A stretch of DNA of 64,000 nucleotides from Acinetobacter rongchengensis (GTDB lineage: Bacteria; Pseudomonadota; Gammaproteobacteria; Pseudomonadales; Moraxellaceae). The position numbers and the translations under genes were made by a program. Below, piece after piece: positions 35,442 to 44,440 of this stretch; position 1 is the stretch's first letter, and each line of letters opens with the position of its first letter. The notes beneath the pieces were generated by a model, which was not told where the DNA came from, did not search any database, and was given only the letters and a program-made list of their open reading frames with translations. The stretch lies in assembly GCF_003611475.1 (NCBI RefSeq), contig NZ_RAXT01000016.1, positions 1-64,000 of the forward strand. Direction: 5' to 3'.

Positions 35442-36062
35442 ATGAAAATTGAGTTTGTATTCGATATTGCTTATCCAATGAGTTATGTAGCTTTTGAAAA
35501 ATTGAAACAGCATTGGAATCAACCTACTGCAAAAAAAATCGAATTATTGCCAATTCAAGTTTTGCCCGAAATTCCTGAAGAAGGCTTAAATATTTATCAA
35601 TATTTGACTGAAAAATATGGTACTAAAGAGGCTGATCGAAAGTTGGATATGGCCAAATTTGCAGCCTACAGCCAAGATCTAACTGTTGATATCGAACACA
35701 TGAAACGTATGCCAAACAGCGGGCTTGCGCATCAAGCAATTTTGGCCTTGGATAATACATTCGACCAATATGCCTTAACCCAAGCCATTTTTCATGCCCT
35801 ATTCGCGCATGGTAAAGACATTGCGAATCATGATGAATTAAAAAATATCATCGAAGGAATGGGACTGGATGGCAATAAAGTTTTACGTTCGATCCAACAT
35901 AAAGAGATCAATGACAAACAAGCTGAAATCACTCAATACGTAAGAAGTTTTGGGCAGCATCCCACTCCGTTTTACATTGTAGATGGTGAGATTTGGGATA
36001 AAACTTTCGATACTTTGGAGCTAAAACAACTTTTACTTGAAGATACGAAAAGTGTTGCTTAA
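35442..36062 (+). CDS. DsbA/GST-kappa-fold protein without a CxxC site
   Basis: The 206-residue protein looks like the DsbA-family FrnE/2-hydroxychromene-2-carboxylate isomerase group. It has an opening strand KIEFVFDIAYPMSYVAFEKL, a helical insert, and the late cis-Pro region HPTPFYIVDGEIW. The usual CPWC is replaced by YPMSY, which resembles the SPYSY of GST-kappa and HCCA isomerases, so a glutathione-dependent isomerase or transferase is likelier than a disulphide exchanger. No signal peptide is seen. AGGT lies before the ATG. It is transcribed alone and ends near a bidirectional terminator. Confidence 0.75.
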   Translation: MKIEFVFDIAYPMSYVAFEKLKQHWNQPTAKKIELLPIQVLPEIPEEGLNIYQYLTEKYGTKEADRKLDMAKFAAYSQDLTVDIEHMKRMPNSGLAHQAILALDNTFDQYALTQAIFHALFAHGKDIANHDELKNIIEGMGLDGNKVLRSIQHKEINDKQAEITQYVRSFGQHPTPFYIVDGEIWDKTFDTLELKQLLLEDTKSVA

Positions 36063-36117
36063 ACCTTTAAACATTTCGTTAATGATGATTGGCATGTCAT
36101 AACTAATACACATAACT

Positions 36118-36164
36118 AAAACTGCACGCTGGTTACAATTCACCATTGAACAGTGTGCAGTTTT
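36118..36164. terminator. Bidirectional terminator between the GST-kappa-like gene and the TelA operon
   Basis: AAAACTGCACGCTG (36118-36131) pairs with CAGTGTGCAGTTTT (36151-36164) with one internal mismatch and a 19-nt loop, flanked by A and T on either side. Confidence 0.7.
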
Positions 36165-36174
36165 ATTGTGTTAA

Positions 36175-37122
36175 TCAAGTTGTCCGTTCATCGTGGTCAA
36201 TCTGCCGATCTATACGAATAAGACGTTGCTTGATTCTACTTGCTAGAAAATAGATCAATATACTCAATGCAAAGCTAACAGCAGTGACCAACCATAAAAT
36301 ATTCTGTGCTATATTCGACCAAAATTTCGCTTTGTCTATTTGTGGATCAACTGTTTTTGCAATCGTTGAAACTGACTGCCCATAGACTTGATGTTGAATT
36401 GTCCAAATTTGTTCAGATTTAAAGCCATACTCTTGAAAACGACGATCTACTCTTTCATCATTCAATAGCTTTTCCGCATAAACTTTCGCGACAGTTTTGT
36501 CCTCTGGTTTATGCATCAACGCTGTTTGTACCAATAAATAATGTTTTACAGGATCAGGTATATCTGTTTGCTGTAAATAAGCATAAATTTCACTTTGTTG
36601 AATATTCTGATCATACTCAATAAAAGAGGCAACTTCACTTGCTTCATCATCTTTTAAATCATATTGAACATAGGTTAATGCAGACCAAAGTACGATAAAT
36701 GCCAGTATCCATGCCACGAATTTAAGTACAAAAGACTGAAATTTAAATAAAAAATATTTAAATCTTTTTAAAACACTAACGATAAAAAAGGCACCAATGA
36801 ACGACACAATGACTTTTAAAATCAACCACCCAAACCATGAAAATGCATTCATTAAATAATCAGGTTGATGAATAAACGCCCTCAATTGCTCATCAACAGC
36901 ATAAGGAATATGTACTTGGTGAATATCTAAACTCAATCCAAATAAACCAAACACTATGGCTTGCTGCATAAATACAGTCATCAAGCTTACGATACCCACT
37001 GTACTCAATAAAACTGCCAAAAAAGTTAATCTTTTCTGACGTTTCGTCAAAGTGACTAAGCCTTGTTGTAAATGCTGAGTATCTAAAGGATATTTCGTTT
37101 TTTGGTTCAATGTTTGGTTCAA
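36175..37122 (-). CDS. Membrane protein of unknown function in the TelA operon
   Basis: The 315-residue protein appears to start at a TTG with AGG upstream. It has about four membrane spans: near 33-60 (LTFLAVLLSTVGIVSLMTVF), 90-118, 125-150 and 275-300. A soluble, mostly external or cytoplasmic loop lies between the last two (about 150-270). I do not recognise the family. It is the last gene of a three-gene operon behind a TelA protein and a TelA-like protein, and it may anchor them at the membrane, as XpaC-type partners are thought to do in other TelA operons. It lacks obvious catalytic motifs. Confidence 0.65.
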   Translation of the reverse strand: MNQTLNQKTKYPLDTQHLQQGLVTLTKRQKRLTFLAVLLSTVGIVSLMTVFMQQAIVFGLFGLSLDIHQVHIPYAVDEQLRAFIHQPDYLMNAFSWFGWLILKVIVSFIGAFFIVSVLKRFKYFLFKFQSFVLKFVAWILAFIVLWSALTYVQYDLKDDEASEVASFIEYDQNIQQSEIYAYLQQTDIPDPVKHYLLVQTALMHKPEDKTVAKVYAEKLLNDERVDRRFQEYGFKSEQIWTIQHQVYGQSVSTIAKTVDPQIDKAKFWSNIAQNILWLVTAVSFALSILIYFLASRIKQRLIRIDRQIDHDERTT

Positions 37123-37177
37123 TCAAACTACCTATGCTAACAAAGTGGTCAAAATTCTATTCAGATCAATACAAAAC

Positions 37178-38305
37178 TCATGATGGCTTATTGGTATTCG
37201 AACTGATCACCAATTGCTGCAAATTATTTTGTAATGCTTTGATTCGTGTAGACGCTTCTTCACGTTTTTGCATGCCTTCTTTTTGAATCTGAATTACATC
37301 ATTCACAGTTTTAATGAGGGTGTTTTGAACATATTCAAGTGTTTCTATATCAATCACTGAACGTTGATTCGCTTTTGCAGTATCAACAGAATTTTGATGC
37401 AATAAATCTGCATTTCTTTTTAATAGCTCATTGGTTGCATCGTCAATGGTATTAGCCAATTGCACACTATTTCGTTGTTCATTTAAAGAAATAGCCAAAC
37501 TAATCTGATTCTTCCATGCAGGTAAGGTAATGTTTTTAATCGCATAAAATTTATCCACCAACATCATATTATTAGATTGGATAATACGGATCATCGGTAG
37601 CGTTTGCATTGCAGATTGCTGTAATACCTGTAAATCACTGACACGCTTTTCTAAGTTATTTGCCAAATGATTGAGATCATAGACACGTTGTGTCGTTTTC
37701 TGATCCTGCTCCAAAGCGGATAAACTCGCAATTTCTTGCTGCACTTCTTCCTGTTTGATCCGCCCTGCAGCAATATAAATACCAAGCTGACGATATTCTT
37801 CTTGCACACCATTAAACATACGATCCAAAGTATCAACTCGTGCTTTTAAACCCGTTTGTGAACTTTCGATTTCTTTGACTAAGCTATCAATCTGTTCTTT
37901 GGTGGTGTTGAAATGCTGATCAAAGCTTTGTTTTGCACCCTTAAATTTACTTAAAATCCCGCCAATAAAGCCTGAACTTTTAGACTTATTCAAAATACTT
38001 GAAGTATTTAACTGCTGAGCGACTTGTACAACCTCATTCAGTTTTTGGCCCGTTACATCTAAGTCTTTATTTTTAACCAAGTTCAACAACTCATCGGTAT
38101 AAGTCGATGTTTTAGTTGCAATATTTTTACCGTACTCAGCGACAGCTGCATGATTAATATTGGCCAAATCTTTATGCGCATTTACAACTTCATTAAAATC
38201 GTCATTGTTTAAACCAATTTCTTTTAAATTCAGCTGTTCAAACTTTTGTAATTCTAAGCTCGAATTTGACTCAATTGGTGGCTGTTGATGATTTGATTCG
38301 CTCAT
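37178..38305 (-). CDS. TelA-family toxic-anion-resistance protein
   Basis: The 375-residue protein is a soluble, mainly helical protein with the TelA core. It has a long coiled-coil region at about 125-235 (KGAKQSFDQHFNTTKEQID; LDRMFNGVQEEYRQLGIYIAAG) and the conserved LPMIRIIQSNNMMLVDKFYAIKN followed by TLPAWKNQISLAI. TelA/KlaA proteins are linked to tellurite and other toxic-anion or envelope-antibiotic resistance; the mechanism is not settled. It is the middle gene of an operon, 11 bp after a TelA-like gene and 55 bp before a membrane-protein gene. Confidence 0.85.
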   Translation of the reverse strand: MSESNHQQPPIESNSSLELQKFEQLNLKEIGLNNDDFNEVVNAHKDLANINHAAVAEYGKNIATKTSTYTDELLNLVKNKDLDVTGQKLNEVVQVAQQLNTSSILNKSKSSGFIGGILSKFKGAKQSFDQHFNTTKEQIDSLVKEIESSQTGLKARVDTLDRMFNGVQEEYRQLGIYIAAGRIKQEEVQQEIASLSALEQDQKTTQRVYDLNHLANNLEKRVSDLQVLQQSAMQTLPMIRIIQSNNMMLVDKFYAIKNITLPAWKNQISLAISLNEQRNSVQLANTIDDATNELLKRNADLLHQNSVDTAKANQRSVIDIETLEYVQNTLIKTVNDVIQIQKEGMQKREEASTRIKALQNNLQQLVISSNTNKPS

Positions 38306-38316
38306 AAAAATGTACC

Positions 38317-39099
38317 CTATTTGTTTTCTAATGATTTCTTTAATGACTGAATTAATTTATCACGACTTTTATCGAGATCGTCTGTTGTCGTAAAAGAATT
38401 CTGTGCACTACTTTGTTTGACATGATATTGCCAAGCAGGAATCAACACCTGTTGAGCTTCATTAAATCGATCTAATAATGATAATGAAAGCTGTTGAGTG
38501 AGTTGCATTTGAGCCAATGCAATATCATTACTTGCTTGAAGCGTCTGTAAAGTATGAATTTTCTTAGACAATCTATCTGAAAAATTATCTAAAGGATGTC
38601 TATTTTGCACAAAGTCAGGATATTCATGTAAAAACTCTTGTGCTGCACGAATATATTTTGCCATTTGTTCACGTAAACCACTGGCTTGTTGGAAGCGTGA
38701 TTCAGATTTTTGGATTTCAATCTGTAGACGCTGACTCAAATGCTTCGCTTCTTCTATCGAACTTTCTAAATCGTGTAAATATTTAACCTGACCTGCACTA
38801 AACTCCAAATCAAGTCCTAACCACCTTTGTAAAATGTTGAATTTCCGTTGATCTAGTTTTTTTTTGGATACTGATAACTGTTCAATAATTTTACTAATCA
38901 CTAAACTTAATTTCTGCGTTAAATTTGGATCTATACTGTTTAATAATACAGATTGCGCCTGAATGAGCTGGTCTGCATACATGTTCATACGTGTTTGATT
39001 ATCCAACAAAGGAATCAAATCATTACGTTTAATTGAAAGCAACTCATCAGAACTACAAGGAATTTGCTCAATAGGAGTGAGGACTTTAAATTGTTTCAT
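38317..39099 (-). CDS. TelA-like helical protein, divergent paralogue
   Basis: The 260-residue protein is helical and soluble. Its C-terminal part (about 195-235) reads LSLSLLDRFNEAQQVLIPAWQYHV, which parallels MMLVDKFYAIKNITLPAWKNQI of the TelA gene just downstream, with the same spacing of F and P-W. The N-terminal half also forms a coiled coil. I therefore read it as a shortened TelA paralogue, perhaps forming a hetero-complex with TelA. It is the first gene of the operon. The relation rests on one aligned block. Confidence 0.65.
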   Translation of the reverse strand: MKQFKVLTPIEQIPCSSDELLSIKRNDLIPLLDNQTRMNMYADQLIQAQSVLLNSIDPNLTQKLSLVISKIIEQLSVSKKKLDQRKFNILQRWLGLDLEFSAGQVKYLHDLESSIEEAKHLSQRLQIEIQKSESRFQQASGLREQMAKYIRAAQEFLHEYPDFVQNRHPLDNFSDRLSKKIHTLQTLQASNDIALAQMQLTQQLSLSLLDRFNEAQQVLIPAWQYHVKQSSAQNSFTTTDDLDKSRDKLIQSLKKSLENK

Positions 39100-39233
39100 A
39101 TCCGTTTAAAATGAAATATTTATCCAAAATTTATCAAAGATTTACGCAATGCTTTAAATAAAACACAGCCTCATTAAACTTATAATATAAATTGCGTATG
39201 AATCCTATATAAATAGCAAAAAATATACAGATT

Positions 39234-39262
39234 AAAAAAGCCAGTTTCTTCAAACTGGCTTT
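39234..39262 (-). terminator. Terminator of the rhombotarget genes
   Basis: AAAGCCAGTTT (39237-39247), loop CTTC, AAACTGGCTTT (39252-39262). On the minus strand the stem is followed by six T. Confidence 0.8.
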
Positions 39263-39291
39263 CCTTCAAACAAATAAACAATACAATAGTC

Positions 39292-41730
39292 TTAATGCTT
39301 CATTTTATAACGGCGATAGCCTGCGAGTCCCATTAAGCCCAATATACTGAACCAACCAAAGGCACCACCACCACTCACACGCGTACTTCCTGGTGCTGTG
39401 CCTGAGTTTTCTAACTTCACAGTCGCTGCATTAGAAATTAGACCATCTGCATCATAAACATGATATGTAAATTTATAACTGAAAGGATCTAAGGTATTTC
39501 TAAGTTGAATATGCAACTTACCACCGTAACAGGTATATTTACTGTCTTGGCCTGGGCATGGTCCACTGCGATCAGCTGTAATAATCACAGGATCTAGATT
39601 TGTTGCAATACGTATTGGTAATTCTTCACCGTTTGCATTGACATAAAATTTTGGTTTATTCGGTCTATCTGTTAAAGCACTGGTATTTCCGTCACCATCA
39701 TCATTTGCATATTGCAATAGGTCAATATCAATTGCATTGCTCGAGCCATAGGCAATATTTAATGTGGTATCTTCAGCATTAGGTGCGATATTGACATAAC
39801 TCGCAATAATATATGCCGATGACACAACCTCAGGATTGGCACCTTTTAATTTCAACTGATAACTACAAAACTCATTATCACCTGATGGTGTCACATTATC
39901 ACTGGTACGCCACATCATAATTTTATTGAGATTCGCATTCCATTCACAATGAAGCTTTGGATCTACTTTTCCATCAAATTGTTTGTTGCTATCTAAAATT
40001 CCAACACCTAATGGTTTAACAACAACTTCATAGTTATCGGAACTTAAATGTTTCACTGTTCTGACATCATTGCCACTCGCATCTTTTGTCACAACCTCAG
40101 CGGGTAAACTCGTCGCAAATGGATCAACAAAGATCGTCCGATACTTTTGGTCTGATTTGGTATATTTAATCAGATTGCTGTATTTATCCACCTGAATTTT
40201 ATAAAACGGCAGATAATCTGGTTTTGTCGCTTTATCTTCTAGCAGTTTAGTATAGGTATCCAATTCATTTTGATATGTTTTTAGCGCAGTTACCACTGAT
40301 GTATTGGTTGCACTTACATTGTTTGCAGTTAAGCGAAGCAACTCCGTTGAACCTAAGTCACATGAATTTGCTTGTTCATTCGTACCATTTGAATTCACTG
40401 CAACCACACGGGTGACACCACGCTGATCCGCAGTACTACATCCTACATATCCCACATCGACTAAGTCTTTGTCGGTGCCTAAATCTTTAGGGAAATACAT
40501 AGGCATGAAGTTAGTCGATTCACTCGGCGTTTGTAATTCAGTTAAAATCGTTGAGAAATTGATTTGACTGACATCCAAGGTATGATCTTTATTGTCTTTG
40601 GTTAGCGCTTCTGCAACCTCACATTGATCATTTCCAGCTGCAAGGGTCAATGCGTTATAACTCAAGATCATCCCTGAGTCTTCAACCTTCGACACATCAC
40701 CATCTGCATAACGACAAGATTTGCCTGTGTTATAGGCCAACACATTATTGACCAGCGCTTTAGCACCATAATATCCGTACAATAATGTCGTCCAAGCATT
40801 ATTTTTAACAATGGTATTGCTTTGTAAAGATAAACTTGAGGCATCACTGAAATTCACCTTGCCCTGTGGTGTTGTAGCACTGAACTGAATAATACTACCG
40901 TTATTGGGGTTAGCTGTGTTATTGGTGATTGTATTCGCAGTCAATGCAGCTGTTGGTTGTCCACAGAAATTAAAAACACTCGAACTCGTTGCCGAACCAT
41001 TATTGACAAAACTTGCTGAACTTATCGCAATATTACGTGTCGTAAACTTTAAATTATCGGCACATGTCATGCCTAAGACACTACCTTGCTCAGCTTGATT
41101 GGCTTGAAATACACCGTATGTAATGGTCAATGCGCTGGTAACATCGTTTAAATAAATTGCACCGCCTGCTTTGGCTTTTGCATTCAGAATAGAAACATTA
41201 TTTAAAGTTAACGTCCCGCCTGCGTAAATAGCTCCACCAACATCGTTATTACTATCGCTCGAACTTGAACCATCTTTTAACACTAAATTATTTAGGGTTA
41301 AGCTTGGTTTATTGTCATAGATCGTATTAAAAATACGAGCCTTGCCTTGACCAGAAATGGTGGTTTTTAAAGGTAAAGGCGCAGGATAAGTATTGGTCAA
41401 TACACTTGGACGTGAGTAATCAGCAGATTCTTTACCCCAAATTGCCACGTCTGAATTTGGCCGTAATTCTTTGTTTAATAAATATGTTCCAGCTTCAAGT
41501 TGGATAATATTCGGCACGCTTGCATAGACCTGCCCTGCAATACAGCCACCGTATGCCTTGTGCGTAGAGGCTGCTTTTAAAGCCTCTCGCAAGGAACAAT
41601 GATCAAGATTTTCACCATCTTCATCTGCAAAGGTCGTCACGTAAATCGTACGATCTTCAGCTGCCATAAGTGACATTGCAGACAATATCGTAACTGTCAA
41701 AAGTCCTTTTTTATAATTTTTCATGTCCAA
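39292..41730 (-). CDS. rbtA: CSLREA/GlyGly-CTERM surface protein, rhombotarget A-like
   Basis: The 812-residue precursor starts with a signal peptide (MDMKNYKKGLLTVTILSAMSLMAAE). The CSLREA block (HCSLREALKAAS) follows at about 42-53, then a right-handed beta-helix region with repeated short N/T/G-rich strands. The tail SGGGAFGWFSILGLMGLAGYRRYK is a GlyGly-CTERM signal: Gly-rich, hydrophobic, then basic. Proteins of this build in Acinetobacter are called rhombotarget A because the rhomboid protease rhombosortase trims the tail. It is exported, cleaved and probably kept at the cell surface. The rhombosortase gene is not here. It follows a second protein of the same kind after 6 bp. Confidence 0.8.
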   Translation of the reverse strand: MDMKNYKKGLLTVTILSAMSLMAAEDRTIYVTTFADEDGENLDHCSLREALKAASTHKAYGGCIAGQVYASVPNIIQLEAGTYLLNKELRPNSDVAIWGKESADYSRPSVLTNTYPAPLPLKTTISGQGKARIFNTIYDNKPSLTLNNLVLKDGSSSSDSNNDVGGAIYAGGTLTLNNVSILNAKAKAGGAIYLNDVTSALTITYGVFQANQAEQGSVLGMTCADNLKFTTRNIAISSASFVNNGSATSSSVFNFCGQPTAALTANTITNNTANPNNGSIIQFSATTPQGKVNFSDASSLSLQSNTIVKNNAWTTLLYGYYGAKALVNNVLAYNTGKSCRYADGDVSKVEDSGMILSYNALTLAAGNDQCEVAEALTKDNKDHTLDVSQINFSTILTELQTPSESTNFMPMYFPKDLGTDKDLVDVGYVGCSTADQRGVTRVVAVNSNGTNEQANSCDLGSTELLRLTANNVSATNTSVVTALKTYQNELDTYTKLLEDKATKPDYLPFYKIQVDKYSNLIKYTKSDQKYRTIFVDPFATSLPAEVVTKDASGNDVRTVKHLSSDNYEVVVKPLGVGILDSNKQFDGKVDPKLHCEWNANLNKIMMWRTSDNVTPSGDNEFCSYQLKLKGANPEVVSSAYIIASYVNIAPNAEDTTLNIAYGSSNAIDIDLLQYANDDGDGNTSALTDRPNKPKFYVNANGEELPIRIATNLDPVIITADRSGPCPGQDSKYTCYGGKLHIQLRNTLDPFSYKFTYHVYDADGLISNAATVKLENSGTAPGSTRVSGGGAFGWFSILGLMGLAGYRRYKMKH

Positions 41731-41736
41731 TCCCTT

Positions 41737-43545
41737 TTACTTATACTTTATGCGGCGATAACCAACCAATCCAACTAAACCAATCAGTGATAAGAAACCA
41801 AAACTACCACCAGAAGTTTTAACTTTATCGTTTTTAAAATCGTCAGGTTTTCTTTGTACAATTCGTGCAGGTATTGTAATGTAAGGATTATCAGATTTAT
41901 TAAAACTGGTGGTTGATGTTACTACATTGATTTTAAACTCATCTGAACCTTGCCAATGACCATTTGGTGTATAAACCACATCACCATTTTGATTAATTGT
42001 TATGCTGCCTTTTGAAGGCGTCTTGGTTTGAATTATTTTCAAACAACCGATTTGCCAAGGTTTACCGTTACCATCTAAATCACGATTAAAAATTTTCTTA
42101 CACTGTTCAGCACTCACTAATTCTCCATCTTGCAACTGATCTGCAATAGAGAAATTCGCAGTTTGATCGTATAGGATATCCTGACCGACTGTAGTCACAT
42201 TAGAAGTATCAATCACCAATTCTATCGCACCACGGTCACACAACTCAGGGTTACGATCACGTGCTTTTCCACGTTGATCCGCAGTAGAACATGCCAAAAC
42301 TTGATCTTGAACAGTTACACCATGATTCACAATTGGTGAGTCTGTAATAGAAGTATAGCTTGGTAAAATCCGAGGTAAAAAATAACCTAATGAGATTGAT
42401 GGCGCTTCCGTGAAAGGACACAAAATCCCACTAGAACTATAATCACACTTACCTTCAGTAGTTGTTCCAGCGATTAATTGCGTATTGCCTAATTCAGTAG
42501 ATTGAAAACCATTACAACCTGCAGAATAAAGGTTATTACTCACCTGCATTGCTTCGCCACCAGCCTCAATCGTACAGTCTTGCGTACCATTTTTAGCAAG
42601 AATACTGTTGGCGACATAACCTTTCTTTTGTGGCGCATTTAAAATCAGGCCCATGCTATTTAAAATCATGGTGACATTATTGATCTGCATGGCATCGAAA
42701 ACTTTAGCAACATAACCTTTGTTGCTAAAAATAGTACTGTTAATCACACCAAATGGCACTGCTGTACCTAAAGTTTTTAATGCCTCTTCTGAAAATTGAT
42801 TCTTTGTATCAAGGACTGAACCTGTTGCTGCAGTCGCTTCATTATCACGTATAAGCGACTGCATAATGGTATAGGCAGGAATTTCGGTATAAATTGCACC
42901 ACCTTCTTCTGCTTTATTGCCTTTAATTAAAGTGTTGTTCAAACCAACAAAACTTAAACTCTTATTGGCTTCATAAATACCTGCGTTATAAATTGCACCG
43001 CCTTGTTTCGCGACACCATTGAGCAACTGACCATGATTCATAAGTAATTTTTCTTTGTTATAAATCAAACCACCCTGTTCTGCACAGATTGATTGGCCAC
43101 ACCCTTTTAATGTAATTTCAGTAAATGTAACATTGAGCATTGCTGGTGCTGTTTCAGCAGCAGGATCTACCATTTTTTCAATGTGAAATAAACGGTCTTT
43201 ACCTGCCATTTTAATAATTGCGTTTTTCTTACCGACAACATTTTCAGTATCGGTAACATTGGTTTCATAGTTAGATGCAAAATCGATATTTTTAGAAATA
43301 CGCACTTCTTTATTGAGCACATATTCTTTATTGGCATCAAGAAGAATTCTTGCATTTGCTGACTTGCCACCACAACCATTGTAGCCTGCTTCTGGCATCC
43401 CCTGATTAATATATTCAATGGCTTCTCTTAATGAACACTGATCATCCGCTTTAACAACATCTTCCGTTGTTGTCACCGCAATATTCGCACTAAATGCATG
43501 ACCACTGATACATAATAATCCTAAGCCTATGCCCCGTTTGAGCAT
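41737..43545 (-). CDS. Second CSLREA/GlyGly-CTERM surface protein
   Basis: The 602-residue precursor has a signal peptide (MLKRGIGLGLLCISGHAFSA), the CSLREA block (QCSLREAIEYIN) at about 38-49, a beta-helix body with lines such as GGAIYNAG and GGAIYTE, and the GlyGly-CTERM tail TSGGSFGFLSLIGLVGLVGY followed by RRIKYK. The final 100 residues before the tail resemble a Big-type domain (ITINQNGDVVYTPNGHWQGSDEFKINV). It is the first gene of a two-gene unit with the rhombotarget A-like gene and shares its domain order, so the two are paralogues. The function is unknown; adhesion or surface enzyme activity is possible. Confidence 0.8.
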   Translation of the reverse strand: MLKRGIGLGLLCISGHAFSANIAVTTTEDVVKADDQCSLREAIEYINQGMPEAGYNGCGGKSANARILLDANKEYVLNKEVRISKNIDFASNYETNVTDTENVVGKKNAIIKMAGKDRLFHIEKMVDPAAETAPAMLNVTFTEITLKGCGQSICAEQGGLIYNKEKLLMNHGQLLNGVAKQGGAIYNAGIYEANKSLSFVGLNNTLIKGNKAEEGGAIYTEIPAYTIMQSLIRDNEATAATGSVLDTKNQFSEEALKTLGTAVPFGVINSTIFSNKGYVAKVFDAMQINNVTMILNSMGLILNAPQKKGYVANSILAKNGTQDCTIEAGGEAMQVSNNLYSAGCNGFQSTELGNTQLIAGTTTEGKCDYSSSGILCPFTEAPSISLGYFLPRILPSYTSITDSPIVNHGVTVQDQVLACSTADQRGKARDRNPELCDRGAIELVIDTSNVTTVGQDILYDQTANFSIADQLQDGELVSAEQCKKIFNRDLDGNGKPWQIGCLKIIQTKTPSKGSITINQNGDVVYTPNGHWQGSDEFKINVVTSTTSFNKSDNPYITIPARIVQRKPDDFKNDKVKTSGGSFGFLSLIGLVGLVGYRRIKYK

Positions 43546-43717
43546 TATAGTCTCCTTAATTTCTTTTAATTATTTCTTATCAACCAGCAATGTGGCCATA
43601 AATCCTTTTCGCGTACTTTGTCACAGTTAAAAAAAATTCTCAAGAATTTTGCGATAACGTGATTTGACAAGATATTGCGGCTTACTTCCTGCTAGACAAT
43701 CGAAGACTACCCTCTAT

Positions 43718-44425
43718 CTATTGTCTATACTCATCAATCAATGCATAGATTTGTCTTAACGTAGAATGGGATAACTTTGTTTTCTCACCCTTCAGTAACT
43801 TTTCTAATTGTTCAACTGACTGAAGCAGTGTACTCGTTTGATGCGGTCCATGTAATAGCATATATTCCGTTATTTGTGGGTCAAAATGTACACCCCTGCG
43901 CTCAAGTACTGAATGTAAAAGTGATTGACGGTCTGCGTAGGAATTTCCACTTGGTACTTTTACACTAACTGCTTGGGTTAAACGTGATTGTAAATCAGGT
44001 AATTCGAGCTTTAATTCGATTGGTGCAAAACGTGATGAAAACACCAGTTGACCACCACCTTCATTATTATTATTAATTAAATGAAACACAGCTTTTTGCC
44101 AATGCGGTACACCACTAATGGCTTCAATATCGTCCAAGGCGACTAAATCATAACTTTCTAATGAGGTAATCGCTTCAATTGGTGCGTCGAGTAATTCAAG
44201 TAAAGAAACCTTAATTGCAGATTTGCCAATTTCTAAATAAGAATCACAAATCGCCGAAAGTAGATGACTTTTCCCTGTCCCTGCTCCACCATAAATATAG
44301 AAGCGGTTCATCAAACCCGCATGAAGCTGACGCACAGCATCAATTACAGGCCCCCAACCTGGCCCAGAAAAATCACTAATTCGGGCATCCAGTTGTGGTT
44401 CTATATCCAACTGTAATTGACGCAT
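43718..44425 (-). CDS. hda: DnaA regulatory inactivator Hda
   Basis: The 235-residue AAA+ protein matches DnaA domain III without its DNA-binding domain. It opens with MRQLQLDIEPQLDARISDF, which contains the QL-type clamp-binding motif, then Walker A YGGAGTGKSHLL and Walker B LVALDDIEAI. Hda with the DNA-loaded beta clamp makes DnaA hydrolyse ATP and so limits re-initiation. It follows the PerM-type permease gene by 15 bp in one operon, the usual gammaproteobacterial neighbourhood beside purM. Confidence 0.92.
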   Translation of the reverse strand: MRQLQLDIEPQLDARISDFSGPGWGPVIDAVRQLHAGLMNRFYIYGGAGTGKSHLLSAICDSYLEIGKSAIKVSLLELLDAPIEAITSLESYDLVALDDIEAISGVPHWQKAVFHLINNNNEGGGQLVFSSRFAPIELKLELPDLQSRLTQAVSVKVPSGNSYADRQSLLHSVLERRGVHFDPQITEYMLLHGPHQTSTLLQSVEQLEKLLKGEKTKLSHSTLRQIYALIDEYRQ

Positions 44426-44440
44426 AGACGGTATAAATTC

